The translations under genes and the position numbers were made by a program. Source: Saccharomycopsis crataegensis (Eukaryota > Ascomycota > Saccharomycetes > Ascoideales > Saccharomycopsidaceae). From it: DNA of 64,000 nucleotides. The notes beneath the pieces are model-generated. The model did not search any database, was not told the origin of the DNA, and saw only the letters and a program-made list of their open reading frames with translations. Shown here one piece after another: positions 45,115 through 55,786 of the stretch (within the stretch, counting starts at the first letter, position 1; the number at the start of each line of letters is the position of its first letter). Location of the stretch: the NCBI RefSeq assembly GCF_037102585.1, contig NW_027043831.1, positions 372,001-436,000 of the forward strand, in the 5' to 3' direction.

Positions 45115-46473
45115 CTACTCCCCATTGTCCTCTGTCACTATTTCCTTCCAATAAGCGTAACTTAAAACACCGAAACCAACAATAACTATCACATCCCCAA
45201 ACAACTGAAACCCATTCAATCCATTACCAAACACAAGCCATTCAAACATACCAACCAAAAAAATTGTTGTTAATGAACTAACAGCTCCTAAGACTGGAGA
45301 GGTCAATGCATATAAAACCAACATTGCAGAGGAATACAACAAGTTGCAGAGCACAGAAATCGAAACAAAAAACCAAATACTAAGTGGATAATCAATGCTG
45401 AACTTCTTCAAACCAGAGACATGGATGAAAACAATCAATATAGATAAAATCAAAACACTAGACCCACCAATTAAAGAGCAGATAAAGTTAGAATACAACG
45501 TTTGTTGTTTCGAATCAACCATACGATGGCTATGATGTGGAACACAAAGATATTTTTTGTAATACACATCGTAATAGCCATAACAGATTGACCCAAGGGA
45601 AATCAAAATATTACCAAAAAATCTATGAGATTTGGTAGACTCTTCAGTCTGATTACCGCTATAAACCACCATAAACACCCCACTAATGGCAATGGTCACA
45701 CTGCTTATTTTTAACCAAGAAAACTGTTCTTTCAATAAGGGGATCGAGAATAAGTACGCGAAAAATGCACAACAATTATAGATGGCAGTGACATCATTAG
45801 AATAAGAATAAATCATTGCCACATACCAGGTAATGGATGCCGTGGTAATGATAAGGGTTGCCAATAGTGATCTCTTGATAATATACTTGACAGCAGCAGA
45901 GCAGCTGAAGAAACTGATGAAAGACAAATTATCGTAATCAAATTGGGAAATATGAGGATTATCAGGCAACCATCCATTATGATGATTGTATATGATCTCT
46001 GAGATTTTGTACGCCGATTGTATTTCTTTTCTTATATATTGTTGTAGATTCCCTTTGAAATAATCAGCCTGCCTTATATCTTCCAATCTAAGATATTTAC
46101 CTTTATTATCATGGTAAATGTTCCACAACCCGACCCCCACCAATTGTATAGGCCATAAGAGCATCCATGACCCATGTGTCAAAAATAATAAGAAATACGG
46201 CTGGTTGAATTGATATTTTGGTGACGAGTAAATATATTGAGTAACTTCTGTTTGTCCAAGAAATGAAATCAAGGAGATCACAAAAAATGATACTACAAGA
46301 GTAAATTTCTTGAGATCTGATGAGGAATGCGTTGTTTGTGCATCAACTAATAACGGCCCTGTTTCTGCCATTTCGTCATATGTTTTTTTTTTTTTTTTGT
46401 TGTTGTTGTTGTTGTTGTTGTTGTTGAGAGTATGAAGTAACAGTTTCGGAGATCTTTTTACTAGACCCTCCAA
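45115..46473 (-). CDS. DMT-superfamily (EamA/SLC35F-like) transporter
   Basis: A 452-residue multi-pass membrane protein with about ten hydrophobic segments. QPYFLLFLTHGSWMLLWPIQ near the first helices and ITWYVAMIYSYSNDVTAIYN, then FFAYLFSIPLLKEQFSWLK, recall the SLC35F3/F4 and Thi74/YML018C type of drug/metabolite transporters. The later half-repeat ends SPVLGAVSSLTTIFLVGMFEW. Substrate unknown. A large hydrophilic loop (about residues 130-180) is inserted after the second helix. The N-terminus holds nine Asn and five Lys codons from a GTT/poly-T repeat (about 46383-46426). An alternative start after it is the ATG at 46371 (MAETGPLL), which may be the true one. Confidence 0.75.
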   Translation of the reverse strand: MEGLVKRSPKLLLHTLNNNNNNNNNKKKKKTYDEMAETGPLLVDAQTTHSSSDLKKFTLVVSFFVISLISFLGQTEVTQYIYSSPKYQFNQPYFLLFLTHGSWMLLWPIQLVGVGLWNIYHDNKGKYLRLEDIRQADYFKGNLQQYIRKEIQSAYKISEIIYNHHNGWLPDNPHISQFDYDNLSFISFFSCSAAVKYIIKRSLLATLIITTASITWYVAMIYSYSNDVTAIYNCCAFFAYLFSIPLLKEQFSWLKISSVTIAISGVFMVVYSGNQTEESTKSHRFFGNILISLGSICYGYYDVYYKKYLCVPHHSHRMVDSKQQTLYSNFICSLIGGSSVLILSILIVFIHVSGLKKFSIDYPLSIWFFVSISVLCNLLYSSAMLVLYALTSPVLGAVSSLTTIFLVGMFEWLVFGNGLNGFQLFGDVIVIVGFGVLSYAYWKEIVTEDNGE

Positions 46474-46833
46474 GAACTTTGAAGACTATGAATAACGGGA
46501 ATTCTAATGGTTCATTTTAACAATCATTGATATTGCCATTGCGAGAGGCTGATGGGTGAAGCGGTTGACACAAGTAAGCAGAAGTAATGGTGTGGGTTAC
46601 CCGAGCGCAAAATAAAGGGCTTTCACGTTGTTGTAATATCAAAGTACTGACAAACGGCAGAGTTACTTACAAAAACAAACGAAGAATAAATCTAAAGAAA
46701 ATATTATTTCTGAGAGTTTGCTGCTTTTTTTCCCTATTTTTTCTATTTTTTCTATTTTTTTTTCTCTTTCTTTCTATTTATGTTTTTGCCTATCCTGTAG
46801 AATATTAACTTGATCTCAGCTATATTATAGATC
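46474..46833. other. Intergenic region between DMT gene and the 2-hydroxyacid dehydrogenase
   Basis: About 0.36 kb with a T-rich block (46725-46775). It holds the DMT promoter and the 3' flank of the dehydrogenase gene, and nothing else visible. Confidence 0.5.
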
Positions 46834-48046
46834 CTAGTTGACTAAATTTTCTGGAGCTTTGTTGAGCAATAAAGCTTCAAAAATTTGTTTCATTGCAGAA
46901 ACAGCTCCGAATTCATACACCTCAAGGGTGGATGAACCACAATGAGGTGTCAGAATTACATCGTCTCTCTTCAATAGTTCAGCATTCACAAATGGTTCAT
47001 TTTCAAACACGTCCAACCCAGCACTGATAACCTTACCATTTTGCAAACCTCTGATAAGAGCAGCCTCATCAATTAAAGAGCCTCTACCAACATTGATGAT
47101 TCTTGACCCTTGACTTGGCAAGAGAGCAATGGTTTTCTCGTTGATCAAATGTCTATTTTCTGGGGTGCCTGGAACACATAACACCACCACGTCGGCAATT
47201 GGTAATATCGATTCAAGAGAATCATGATGGGTGGCGATGTAATGTTTTGGTAATTGAGATTTTGGCAACGGAGTTCTTTTTGTGTAATGAATATTCATAC
47301 CAATGGCACTCAATCTGTCACCAACCGCTCTACCGATAGCTCCGAACCCAATGATGGCGGCATTCTTGCCTCTAGGGGAGTTGACATTTTTGCCACCAGA
47401 AATGTGACCAAAGGCAAACCCTGATAATTTTTCAGCACCACCTCTACCATTAGTGTAATCGTAATCGGTGGCATGGAGATCTTCTCTAGCAGCCAAAGTT
47501 GTGCCGGATTCCTTTAATGATTTTTCAAAAGTTTGGAAATGACGGAAAGTCGACAACGTGAAATACAATGCTGCGTCAGCAACATCACCATCACTAGAGT
47601 CCAAAGAAGGAACGTTGGTCAAATGAATGTTTCGAAGGGATCTCATAGCTTTGGAATCGTAGTTATCGTGGCCAACAGAGCCAATGCTGATGATCTTGAG
47701 GGATTCTGGGGAGTTTTGAATCATTTCCTCATCAAAATGTTTAATATTGCTGAGCCCATCCCAACCCGAATAAATTGCCTGGATATCACTTAATTCGTTC
47801 TTGAAAGCATGGATGAGCTGTTGTCTGGAAGGATTATGGAGATGCTAGTGGGTTTTGTTAGTGAAAGTGAAAAAAAAAAAAGGTTCCAACATCGTGGAAT
47901 TTTCAGGTGTGATTTTCCCGAGGAATGCCGGCAAATAAATTACTTACCACAACGTCAAAGTACTTTTGGAACTCTTGATATTCTGGGATATGTTCAGGAA
48001 TGTCGCAAGTTAACAAGACCTTTGGTTTAGCAATTCTGGTGACCAT
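46834..48046 (-). CDS. D-isomer 2-hydroxyacid dehydrogenase (glyoxylate/hydroxypyruvate reductase type), one intron
   Basis: Two exons: 48046-47948 (33 codons, MVTRIAKPKVLLTCDIPEHI...) and 47844-46834, joined across a 103-nt intron (47845-47947) with a GTAAGT donor, a CACTAAC branch site and a CTAG acceptor. The product is 369 residues. The NAD(P) fold has GFGAIGRAVGDRL. Catalytic residues are seen in NVGRGSLIDE (Arg), VFENEP (Glu) and LTPHCGSST (His). This matches the glyoxylate/hydroxypyruvate reductase branch (Gor1, YPL113C). It reduces 2-oxoacids to 2-hydroxyacids in cytosol or mitochondria. The N-terminus has no strong presequence. Without the first exon the substrate-binding domain would be truncated, which supports the splice model. 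Exact substrate unknown. Confidence 0.88.
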
Positions 48047-48458
48047 TTTTGTGAGAATATTTGGAGAAATTTGTGGGTGTACTTGGAATTATGGATAGTG
48101 TAGCAAATCACGGCTGTTGGCGGGGGTCTTATATAGTTTTCCGATAGAAGCAAAAAAAACTTTTTGGAGAAACGGCACCATCACAGTTATCGATACAAAA
48201 ACTGCTAAAAAGGCTATACACGGTATTCTACAGCAACCACATCTGCTGGACAACACCAAGATCTGTCGCCACAACCTCGGCATACACAACATCACTATTA
48301 GCCGAAATATATATAGATATATTGGTAGAACATCAACAATGAAGATTCCACAGTGTGAAAAACAATCAAACGAAAAGTATGTATGTATATATGTAAAAAA
48401 AGAAAAGAGCGAAAAAGAAAAAGCATTGATGATGGTCGAGACCGATGCTACACAACTA
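48047..48458. other. Intergenic region between MPO1 3' end and the dehydrogenase
   Basis: About 0.41 kb with the dehydrogenase promoter. It contains purine-rich and ATATAT stretches and no supported gene. Confidence 0.5.
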
Positions 48459-49058
48459 CTACTCCAGTTTCTGTTGCTGCTTTCTTTCTTGGGAAAGGAT
48501 TCTTGCAGTCTTGTTATTTAAATCCTTCTCCAAATCCTTGCGAAACCCTAAAGCAAACGCAATTTCAAAAAGCACAAAATACGGAGCCAACAACAATGCC
48601 TGGACCAAGCTATCAAGCAATGCCGGCTTTTTCCCTTCGTAAACCCCGTGGCCAATGAACTGAGCAATCCAGCTGAAAACATTCACCACCACCAAAAACC
48701 ACATCACTTGGTAAGTGTCTTGTTCAAACTTGTTCATGACCAACCACTTACTACCCACGCTGAACCCAAGCAAGATCGGGGCGGCCAAGAACCCAAACCA
48801 GTCCAACATGATGTAAAATATCGAGTAGACTATCGAAACCAATAAACCAAGGTTCAAGTACGGTTGTAGCTTTTTTATCGCCGACGATTCTCCTAATACG
48901 GGCGTAAGCCATTCAGAAGGCAATTCTAAGTATGAGCACAACACAACATATGAAAAAAGAATCATAGGAACACAGGTGATATGGATCATCACATTGACCG
49001 AGTTACTGTGATACTTTTTATAAAAGCAAATTTCCTCTTGAAGATCAAGCCCAAACAT
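48459..49058 (-). CDS. MPO1: Mpo1-like 2-hydroxy fatty acid dioxygenase
   Basis: A DUF962/Mpo1 family membrane protein of 199 residues from MFGLDLQEEICFYKKYHSN (ATG at 49058). An ATG at 49085 would add 9 residues. Motifs: FYKKYHSNSVNVMIHITCVP and FIGHGVYEGKKPALLDSL, the conserved histidines of the family, with four to five hydrophobic segments between and LAPYFVLFEIAFALGF near the end. Mpo1 of baker's yeast is an ER iron(II)-dependent dioxygenase that carries out alpha-oxidation of 2-hydroxypalmitate during phytosphingosine breakdown. The likely iron ligands are intact. Confidence 0.9.
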   Translation of the reverse strand: MFGLDLQEEICFYKKYHSNSVNVMIHITCVPMILFSYVVLCSYLELPSEWLTPVLGESSAIKKLQPYLNLGLLVSIVYSIFYIMLDWFGFLAAPILLGFSVGSKWLVMNKFEQDTYQVMWFLVVVNVFSWIAQFIGHGVYEGKKPALLDSLVQALLLAPYFVLFEIAFALGFRKDLEKDLNNKTARILSQERKQQQKLE

Positions 49059-49316
49059 CTTTATTATATGAGGTGTAATTTGCAAAATATTAGGTAGATT
49101 ATTATTATGATAAACGCCTTAGAAAATAATATATATACAACAACTGTAATGACCAAAGGATGATGATCCCCAGATTCTCTTTAATCGGTGACAGCAGAAA
49201 AAAAAAACACCATATCCACAAGACACCCCCACGCACCCTCTTATCTTACATAATAAGGCATGATAATCAACCAGTCGTTTATTGTCTGTATCCACACAAA
49301 AATAAATGAATTAAAA

Positions 49317-52300
49317 TTAAGGATAAATGAAATCCGGTTCATCAGTAAACTCAAATGGGTTGGCCGGTCTATTGGGATTGATATACATCCCTGGCTCATA
49401 TTTGAATTCCCCATTGAGATTGATAAAAGATTGCAATAGTTCATCACGATCAGCTTCTGATTTTTCATCAAATTCCTTCACATTGCGAATGTTTTCAAAT
49501 AATTCCACCTTGGCTAACAATCCATTACTGAACCACCATTTATCTTTGTCCGAAGATGGTTGCTGGAGCTCCGTAATTGACTCATTATTGAAATTTGCCT
49601 TTCTCATTAGATCACTCAAATTATTAGATAAAATAAAACTATCAATGTCTCCAAATTTTCGTTTCCGGTTGGCATATAGTTCTCCCGATAGTTTGTTTTT
49701 CAATGTCTCATTAATGATGATTGCTTTGGCTAAAAACAGCCCAAAAACCGGCCGATGATCAGAAAACATGATATCAAAACATGCACCATAGGTCAATTGT
49801 TTCAATTGCTTGCTTTGACTCAAAATCCGATCACACCACGCAGGAATTCTCATCTTTTCAGAAATGTCATAAGTGTCTTCATTCTTATTGAATTTATACG
49901 TCGGTTTGAATTTGATTTCAAACTCTTGGTAATATGGGAATGCATCTCCCGATTGCATTTGTTGATTCAATTGATCAAGCTCAAACAACTCACCATATTT
50001 CCTTCGGCTAATCCTCGATCTAACATCCTCATTGGTCGACCCAATTCTATAATTGAAATCTCCAAGCCAAATAATAATATCATGAGATCGTATTGTTTTA
50101 TTTCCGGAAAATCTCAAACCGGTATTCAAACTTTTAAAATTCTGATGGCGTTCCTCAACATTGTTTAAACCCGCTGCTAAGTGAGACGTCACAAAACAAA
50201 AAGTGGTATCAGAATATTGAACGCTGACGGCAATTCCACCTTTATTGGCCGCCATCCCCCCTAAACCAGTTTTCTTCATACTTTCTTCAATTCTCTTGAT
50301 AAATGCAGTTTGTGAGTTTTTAATATAAAGCACTGCCAATAACCCACCAAGATGGCCCGACCATAACAAAATATATTTATCTTGTCCCTTATTTCCGTTA
50401 GTGTTATCAATTTTATTATTGAGCTCAAAGAGGATCTTGCGCTCCCAGAAATTTCTATTAGTACTGTCGACATTCATGATTTGCCCAGGAGTCAACTCGA
50501 CAATCTCTTGCAAACCAATATAAAACATATCTGGCATTTTATCATAATGAATTTGCTTAGAGGTATCAAAATCCTCAGCCACATCGTCATTCAGTAATTT
50601 ATAATCAGCCTCAGGAAATAGCCAAGATGATAAATCTCCTTCATAACAAGTCCCATTAACATTAAAGGTACCCGTAAAAATGGAAATTTGTTTTTCAGAT
50701 AAATAACTGTCAGACAATTTCTTCAATTCATTATTAACGTAATCATTTATTGGATCATAAAGGGTGATTTTCCTAATCACATTCCCGTGATAATCAATTT
50801 GCTCTTTACCTAAAAACACAGAAATAATGTTATTTCTTTTTTCCAAATCATTTAGCCAATCTTTATAATTTGAAAGGTTGAATAATTTCTTCGATGTCGA
50901 CAAGGTCATATCGGTGAAACTATTCAAGAAGCTAGTCCTCTTTTTTCCTTGTGCAGGGGGAACCAAAAGACTCCCATTTTCAGGACTATGAGAAATTGAA
51001 TCATCATCAAATACTGGCTCAGACAAGTACTCATTCAGTAAATCAAAGTTATTATTGATAATATTTCCCTTCTTGTTAACTTGCTTCAATTCAGTGTTGT
51101 ATTTTGATAAAATCCTGTTGATTATATTATTATTACCATTCCATAAATAGCCCAATTTTGTCCAAAGATCTTCATTAAGCTTGGAGAAAAAAGTGTCATA
51201 AACCAATGCTCCCGTGCTTTTATCGACATCAATTACATAACTGTAGGTATCTCTTAAAGCTGCCAATAACACCTGCTTGGAAATTATTTTTTGTAACTCA
51301 TTGCATTTATCAGCCATATCAAAAGAACAAACTCTGAAAACCCCTGATTGCTTGTTGACATGATTTTTATTGATATTATCATAACAAAGGGCCGCAAATC
51401 TGAAAATCGAATCTTCAACAGCATATATGATTTGTGATATGCTAACTTGGTTCCTTTGGAGATTTGATAGTGAGAAATTGAAGTTGTTCATTTTCAACAA
51501 GTCCCTATAATTCGGATTTTCCACTAATTTTTGAAAATGTTCGTAGTAATTGTTGAATATATCAAACTCGATTCCATTTCTTCCCTTTTTGTGATTAGAA
51601 AGAAGATTATGATTATTATTCCCATTATTTGCTGGTTTCCTTTCTATATCTTCAATGGCAATCGATGATGTAATCTCGTTAACTAAGTGAATTTCGCCAA
51701 AAGATTTTATCAATGAATCAAAATGTTTTCTAAAAGCCTGCTGCGTTGCATCGAAAGGTCTGTTGATTTGAATTTTCTTGAGTAATGATGAAGATTGCTG
51801 GTTATCAATTTCGTAATAAATTGGAACATTTCCCCTAATAATGGCATAAGAAATGCAATAGTGTTCATTATAGAATATCACCTCCGATTCGATATAGTTG
51901 GCCACATTTCCTTCATCATCCAAACCATTCACTCCAAAGATTTTCCCCGATCTATCATGGCCGATTTTAGAGATCAATGTGATTAAAGATTCCTGTTGAA
52001 TAACACTTGATTTTCTGTCTGATTCACGTTTTTCCAAATTAATGGTACTGTTCAATGTTTGGACAAACCCCCGAATAATTATACCGAGGAACCTACATTC
52101 ATCAAAGATCTTCCTTTCTGTATTCCCTAAACGGTCTCTGAATTGTGTTAGCTCTTCAATAAACAAGCTATTCCAAAGAAATTTTTTGTTGAAGTTGAAC
52201 AAAGAATGATGGTATACCGACCTGGAAGTATCTCTGTTTTGCAAACTATTAGTTAAATCAAAGCTATTGGCAAAGTAAAAGTTCCCTTTAAGCAATGATT

Positions 52301-52808
52301 TTTTCATGACATTGAAAGGGTAGGTATATTGATCATCATCATCCCTTTTATGGCCACCATGATGTGACGAATCATGACTTGTTGGATCCGTTACTTGATA
52401 CTTTGTGTGGGAAAAAATTGAATCAAAATCCGTACTGTTTAGACATATGAATTCTACGTCTTGGATCTGAAAGATTTTCTCGTTAGGTCTAGGACTTCCG
52501 ACTTCTAGTGCTTTTGTGATGATGATAAGAAAAGAATAATCGTTGATGGATATCAATCCCAAAACACCCAAGCAATCGATATCATACACCGAGGACAACT
52601 CAATGTACTTTTTACGGTCAAGTTTCCAAGAGTCCACAAACTCTACCACGCATCGCTTCAGAGAATTGGGATCCGTTGATTTCGTTTGTTTACTATTGTG
52701 ATGGGATGCAGTGTTTTGACTTCGATAGAACGGATCTTGGATTAAGAGGGCACGTTTATTTGATACAATAGCAATTGACCTGGGTGTTTGGTTTAGTAGT
52801 ATTTTCAT
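49317..52808 (-). CDS. INP51: Synaptojanin-like phosphoinositide 5-phosphatase, Inp51 type
   Basis: A 1163-residue protein with an N-terminal SAC domain (about 1-560) and a central inositol 5-phosphatase domain (about 700-1030). The 5-phosphatase motifs are intact: FTGTFNVNG, FYIGLQEIVEL, GGMAANKGGIAV, FVTSHLAAG, IIWLGDFNYRIG, IPAWCDRIL and FSDHRPVFGLF. In the SAC domain the catalytic C-x5-R-T is replaced by RVCSFDMADKCNE (about residue 491), so SAC activity is expected to be absent, as in baker's yeast Inp51. Near the C-terminus NPNRPANPFEF carries an NPF motif, known in Inp51 to bind the EH proteins Irs4/Tax4. The enzyme hydrolyses PI(4,5)P2 at the plasma membrane and affects the wall integrity pathway. 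An Asn/Ser-rich linker lies between the domains. Confidence 0.93.
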   Translation of the reverse strand: MKILLNQTPRSIAIVSNKRALLIQDPFYRSQNTASHHNSKQTKSTDPNSLKRCVVEFVDSWKLDRKKYIELSSVYDIDCLGVLGLISINDYSFLIIITKALEVGSPRPNEKIFQIQDVEFICLNSTDFDSIFSHTKYQVTDPTSHDSSHHGGHKRDDDDQYTYPFNVMKKSLLKGNFYFANSFDLTNSLQNRDTSRSVYHHSLFNFNKKFLWNSLFIEELTQFRDRLGNTERKIFDECRFLGIIIRGFVQTLNSTINLEKRESDRKSSVIQQESLITLISKIGHDRSGKIFGVNGLDDEGNVANYIESEVIFYNEHYCISYAIIRGNVPIYYEIDNQQSSSLLKKIQINRPFDATQQAFRKHFDSLIKSFGEIHLVNEITSSIAIEDIERKPANNGNNNHNLLSNHKKGRNGIEFDIFNNYYEHFQKLVENPNYRDLLKMNNFNFSLSNLQRNQVSISQIIYAVEDSIFRFAALCYDNINKNHVNKQSGVFRVCSFDMADKCNELQKIISKQVLLAALRDTYSYVIDVDKSTGALVYDTFFSKLNEDLWTKLGYLWNGNNNIINRILSKYNTELKQVNKKGNIINNNFDLLNEYLSEPVFDDDSISHSPENGSLLVPPAQGKKRTSFLNSFTDMTLSTSKKLFNLSNYKDWLNDLEKRNNIISVFLGKEQIDYHGNVIRKITLYDPINDYVNNELKKLSDSYLSEKQISIFTGTFNVNGTCYEGDLSSWLFPEADYKLLNDDVAEDFDTSKQIHYDKMPDMFYIGLQEIVELTPGQIMNVDSTNRNFWERKILFELNNKIDNTNGNKGQDKYILLWSGHLGGLLAVLYIKNSQTAFIKRIEESMKKTGLGGMAANKGGIAVSVQYSDTTFCFVTSHLAAGLNNVEERHQNFKSLNTGLRFSGNKTIRSHDIIIWLGDFNYRIGSTNEDVRSRISRRKYGELFELDQLNQQMQSGDAFPYYQEFEIKFKPTYKFNKNEDTYDISEKMRIPAWCDRILSQSKQLKQLTYGACFDIMFSDHRPVFGLFLAKAIIINETLKNKLSGELYANRKRKFGDIDSFILSNNLSDLMRKANFNNESITELQQPSSDKDKWWFSNGLLAKVELFENIRNVKEFDEKSEADRDELLQSFINLNGEFKYEPGMYINPNRPANPFEFTDEPDFIYP

Positions 52809-53077
52809 AGTCTGTCCGTATAGTTTTCTTCCTTCCTAGTTCGCTTTAATTGTAAAGAATAATAATACCTCTCAGGCTTAATGGTAGACATCATGGTGGA
52901 TTGGGGAGGTATCATCGCCTACTTTTGTGTTTTTGTGCCCCGATTTTTCTCAAAGTCACGTTGACGTATTCTTGGGTATCCCCATATTCATACATGGAAC
53001 ACTTACAACAATACAATACAATAAAAGAGAGCGAGTTATAATACAAAACTTTGATTGGTATATATGAACGATATTGC

Positions 53078-53906
53078 TTAGTCAGTACGAACGATTTTAA
53101 CCCCAGTGTCCTTCTATTTTTATTTATAGTTAGTATTGTGACCATAATTGTAATTTTTGAAGAAATATCATGCTAACCAATGTAATCAACAAAAATAAAT
53201 GAATCAATAGTATATATCAACTCAATTGATAATAATAAAATACGTACCTTCCATTTTTCAAACTCTTTATGAGTTTTCACCAATTCTTTTGAAAGGTTGT
53301 CTAATGCAGTGACGATCTGTAATATTCTATGTTAGTAAATTGCACTCCTAGTTATGTGAATTATAACCAAACAGATATTGGTAAAGGAGCTTTAAAATGG
53401 TACTCACATTTTTGGCCTTGGTTTCTAGAATTTGTGCTGCTTCCTCGGCAGTATTTGAAATAAGTACCCCACCAACCATTCTATAACAGTTACGATCTTT
53501 TGGAGCCTTTTTCAATGTATCCAATACAATTCTAGAGTTATGTTAGTCATCAACTTTAAATAGGAAGATTAATTCCCAAAAACAACAAACAATCACAAAA
53601 AAAATTTGGTTAACTATTGTTATCAAATCCTTTGGTTATCGAAGAACAGGAAGCTTCATATCAACACATACGTGTGCTCGTCATAATCACCTCTCAACTG
53701 GTTGATTTTCTCAGTTAATTGATTTATTGTCTCCTGGAAATCATTATATTGTTGTTGGAATTCTGGATCGATTGGTTAGTACTTGTAGTTTCAAAGAAAT
53801 GTATCATCTCAAATTGGCATAATGTGTGCCAATACCCAGCTCATTTCAACATACTTCTTTGCTTCTCCTCTTTGGAAAGACCAGAGGTCTTGGTATCTGA
53901 GCTCAT
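53078..53906 (-). CDS. GIM4: Prefoldin subunit 2, five exons
   Basis: Exons on the minus strand: 53906-53855, 53762-53672, 53531-53408, 53316-53248 and 53113-53078, giving 123 residues. Introns are 92, 140, 91 and 134 nt long with donors GTATGT, GTATGT, GTGAGT and GTACGT. Branch sites are TACTAAC (GACTAAC in the second), with CAG or TAG acceptors. The protein has the two-helix prefoldin design: FQQQYNDFQETINQLTEKIN in the first coil, then RNCYRMVGGVL, the family signature, ILETKAKN, and KTHKEFEKWKKDTG in the second coil. Gim4/Pfd2 is one of two beta-type strands of the hexameric GIM/prefoldin chaperone that delivers actin and tubulin to CCT. Every splice keeps the frame and homology. Four introns in one yeast gene is unusual. 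Confidence 0.92.
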
Positions 53907-54318
53907 AGCTATCTTGGTAGTAAAAAAAATAATTAATAATAATAAAATATATCAAGTGACAAGGGCACCAACTATGAATTTCTCGAGACGATCACACGCA
54001 CTGCGCAGTTGATGAAAATTCAAAGAAGAAAAAAAAAAAAAGGAAAACTGTTGGAACCATGCCTATGTCAGCGATTACGTAATACATAACATCTCCCAAA
54101 ACAGACATACTCGTTGTCAAAAGTGTGGTTTTACTGAGTAGATGTGATAAACCAGAAATAACCTCATTGATATTAATAATAACCCCAAATAAATACAGTT
54201 TTCTTCTACTATTGGAAGATAAAAAAAAACAAAAACAATCAACCACTACCAGAACTGGTGATAAAAAAAACTTGTAAAAGCCAATATACTTGTAAAAAAT
54301 CCAGCGTAGAAATTGAGA
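53907..54318. other. Intergenic region between GIM4 and ADI1
   Basis: About 0.41 kb with the GIM4 promoter and the ADI1 3' flank. AT-rich, with poly-A/T runs. Confidence 0.5.
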
Positions 54319-54846
54319 CTAAGCTTTGATTGATTGCAAATATTCTTCACGGTATTGATTGTCAGCACTGACAGGACGGTTTAGAGCGATCCATTTTGGC
54401 TCATCTTTGAATAACCTCAAGGCAACCACGTTGTTATCACAATCCAAAGTGAATCTGTGGTAAATACCGGCAGGCAATATCAATAAATCATTTTTCTCAC
54501 ATTTGTTTCTAATCCATTTATCATTGGAGTCCCTAACATCGAAGAACCCGCTGCCTTCGACAATGTAACGGATTTCTTCATCTTCGTGGAGATGCTCTTC
54601 GATAAATGTGTCCAATTTGGCCTTTAGGGCTTCCTGACCTCCCGGAAAACTGTTACTTGATAGACTAATCTGATCTCTGTTTTTATATTCTCTTTGTTTG
54701 GCTAATTTGTTGACATCATCCATGTTATCCAAGTGATAATACAACACGCCAATCTGCTTAAGCTGTTCTGGGGTTACCTCAATTCCTGAGTCATGGTCAT
54801 GCTGATAGCTCGAAGGATCTGATTCGTCGTAGTAGTAGGATTTCAT
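54319..54846 (-). CDS. ADI1: Acireductone dioxygenase (methionine salvage)
   Basis: A 175-residue cupin-fold ARD. Metal ligands are visible: the two His and the Glu of EEHLHEDEEIRY and the His of LPAGIYHRFTLD. ARRFEV-type landmarks are conserved as VEGSGFFDVRD, and RLFKDEPKWIALNRP closes the domain. The enzyme oxidises acireductone to 4-methylthio-2-oxobutanoate in the methionine salvage pathway, with iron or nickel deciding the products. Length equals the family norm (about 179). A GTCACGTG box 127-134 bp upstream (54973-54980) suggests control by the sulphur regulator Cbf1-Met4. Confidence 0.95.
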   Translation of the reverse strand: MKSYYYDESDPSSYQHDHDSGIEVTPEQLKQIGVLYYHLDNMDDVNKLAKQREYKNRDQISLSSNSFPGGQEALKAKLDTFIEEHLHEDEEIRYIVEGSGFFDVRDSNDKWIRNKCEKNDLLILPAGIYHRFTLDCDNNVVALRLFKDEPKWIALNRPVSADNQYREEYLQSIKA

Positions 54847-55786
54847 TTTCTAATGGTTGACTTGGAAGGCACCAGTTGAGATCGATGATCTAAAGGAATT
54901 GAATCATTGCAACTAGAAGGGCCACAAACAAACAAACAGACAAAAAAAGAATAAAAGAGAAAACTCTACGTACACGTGACAATGGGTGATAGCATCCAAC
55001 ATTCTTTTCCCGTCGACTGCCTGGAGGGTACTGTCTATTAATAACCGGTTGATCAACAAGACACACAGTGATATCACTAGAAAGAGCCAGGAGAATGCCC
55101 TCTATTTTGATAGATATTATTATAGGTCAGCTGTATTTCAAATACGTATTACCATACGGGGCTTCCTTTTCAAAAAGGCGCTGTAAGTAGTTTTAACAAC
55201 AAAGCAGCATAGATACCTCGCATGGTGGTGTGGTCCGCCCACCTGGGAATTCCATGTATAATAAAAGCATATCTTTATCTCATTTCACATGAGATTGTGT
55301 TGACTTTGATTGAACTCCCTTACGATATTATCTATGATAGACCTTCCAAAACTGGTAGGTGATCTCATGTTCCTAAATTAAGGAAACTAAAACCTTGTCA
55401 ATTCGCTCTCAAAAAAAAATTGATCAAATGTCCTCGCCAACCTCTTTCAATAACTACAAATAATATATTATATAGTGTAAGAAAAATATAATTATACATA
55501 AATATATACAACTATTTATTAATTACATTCAACCAGTCTTTTTTCTTTTTTCTTTTTTCTTTTGGCAAGGGAGGGCTTACCGGATCGCCACAATTTCGAG
55601 GAGCTGCATTCTGTCCTATTAAGCCGCATACACAGTCAATAATTGACATACAGGTACCATACAAAATTTATATATATTCTCTATAAAATCCCCAAGTATT
55701 TTTGTTAGAATCTTCTCTTTGAGTTTTGTATCTCCTTCCATTAAATTTCTAGGTATCCCCTTTCTACTACATCATTTTGGGCAATA
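54847..55786. other. Divergent intergenic region, ADI1 / OPT transporter
   Basis: About 0.94 kb. It contains the Cbf1-type box near ADI1, GATAA-type sequences near 55270 and 55327 that could serve nitrogen (GATA) control of the transporter, and TATAAAA at 55682-55688, 99 bp before the OPT start. No gene is seen. Confidence 0.55.
54973..54980 (-). promoter_or_regulatory. GTCACGTG (Cbf1-type) box upstream of ADI1
   Basis: CACGTGAC on the plus strand reads GTCACGTG towards ADI1, 127-134 bp before its start. This matches the RTCACRTG site of Cbf1, which with Met4 drives sulphur amino-acid genes in yeasts. Control here is inferred from site and gene function. Confidence 0.55.
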
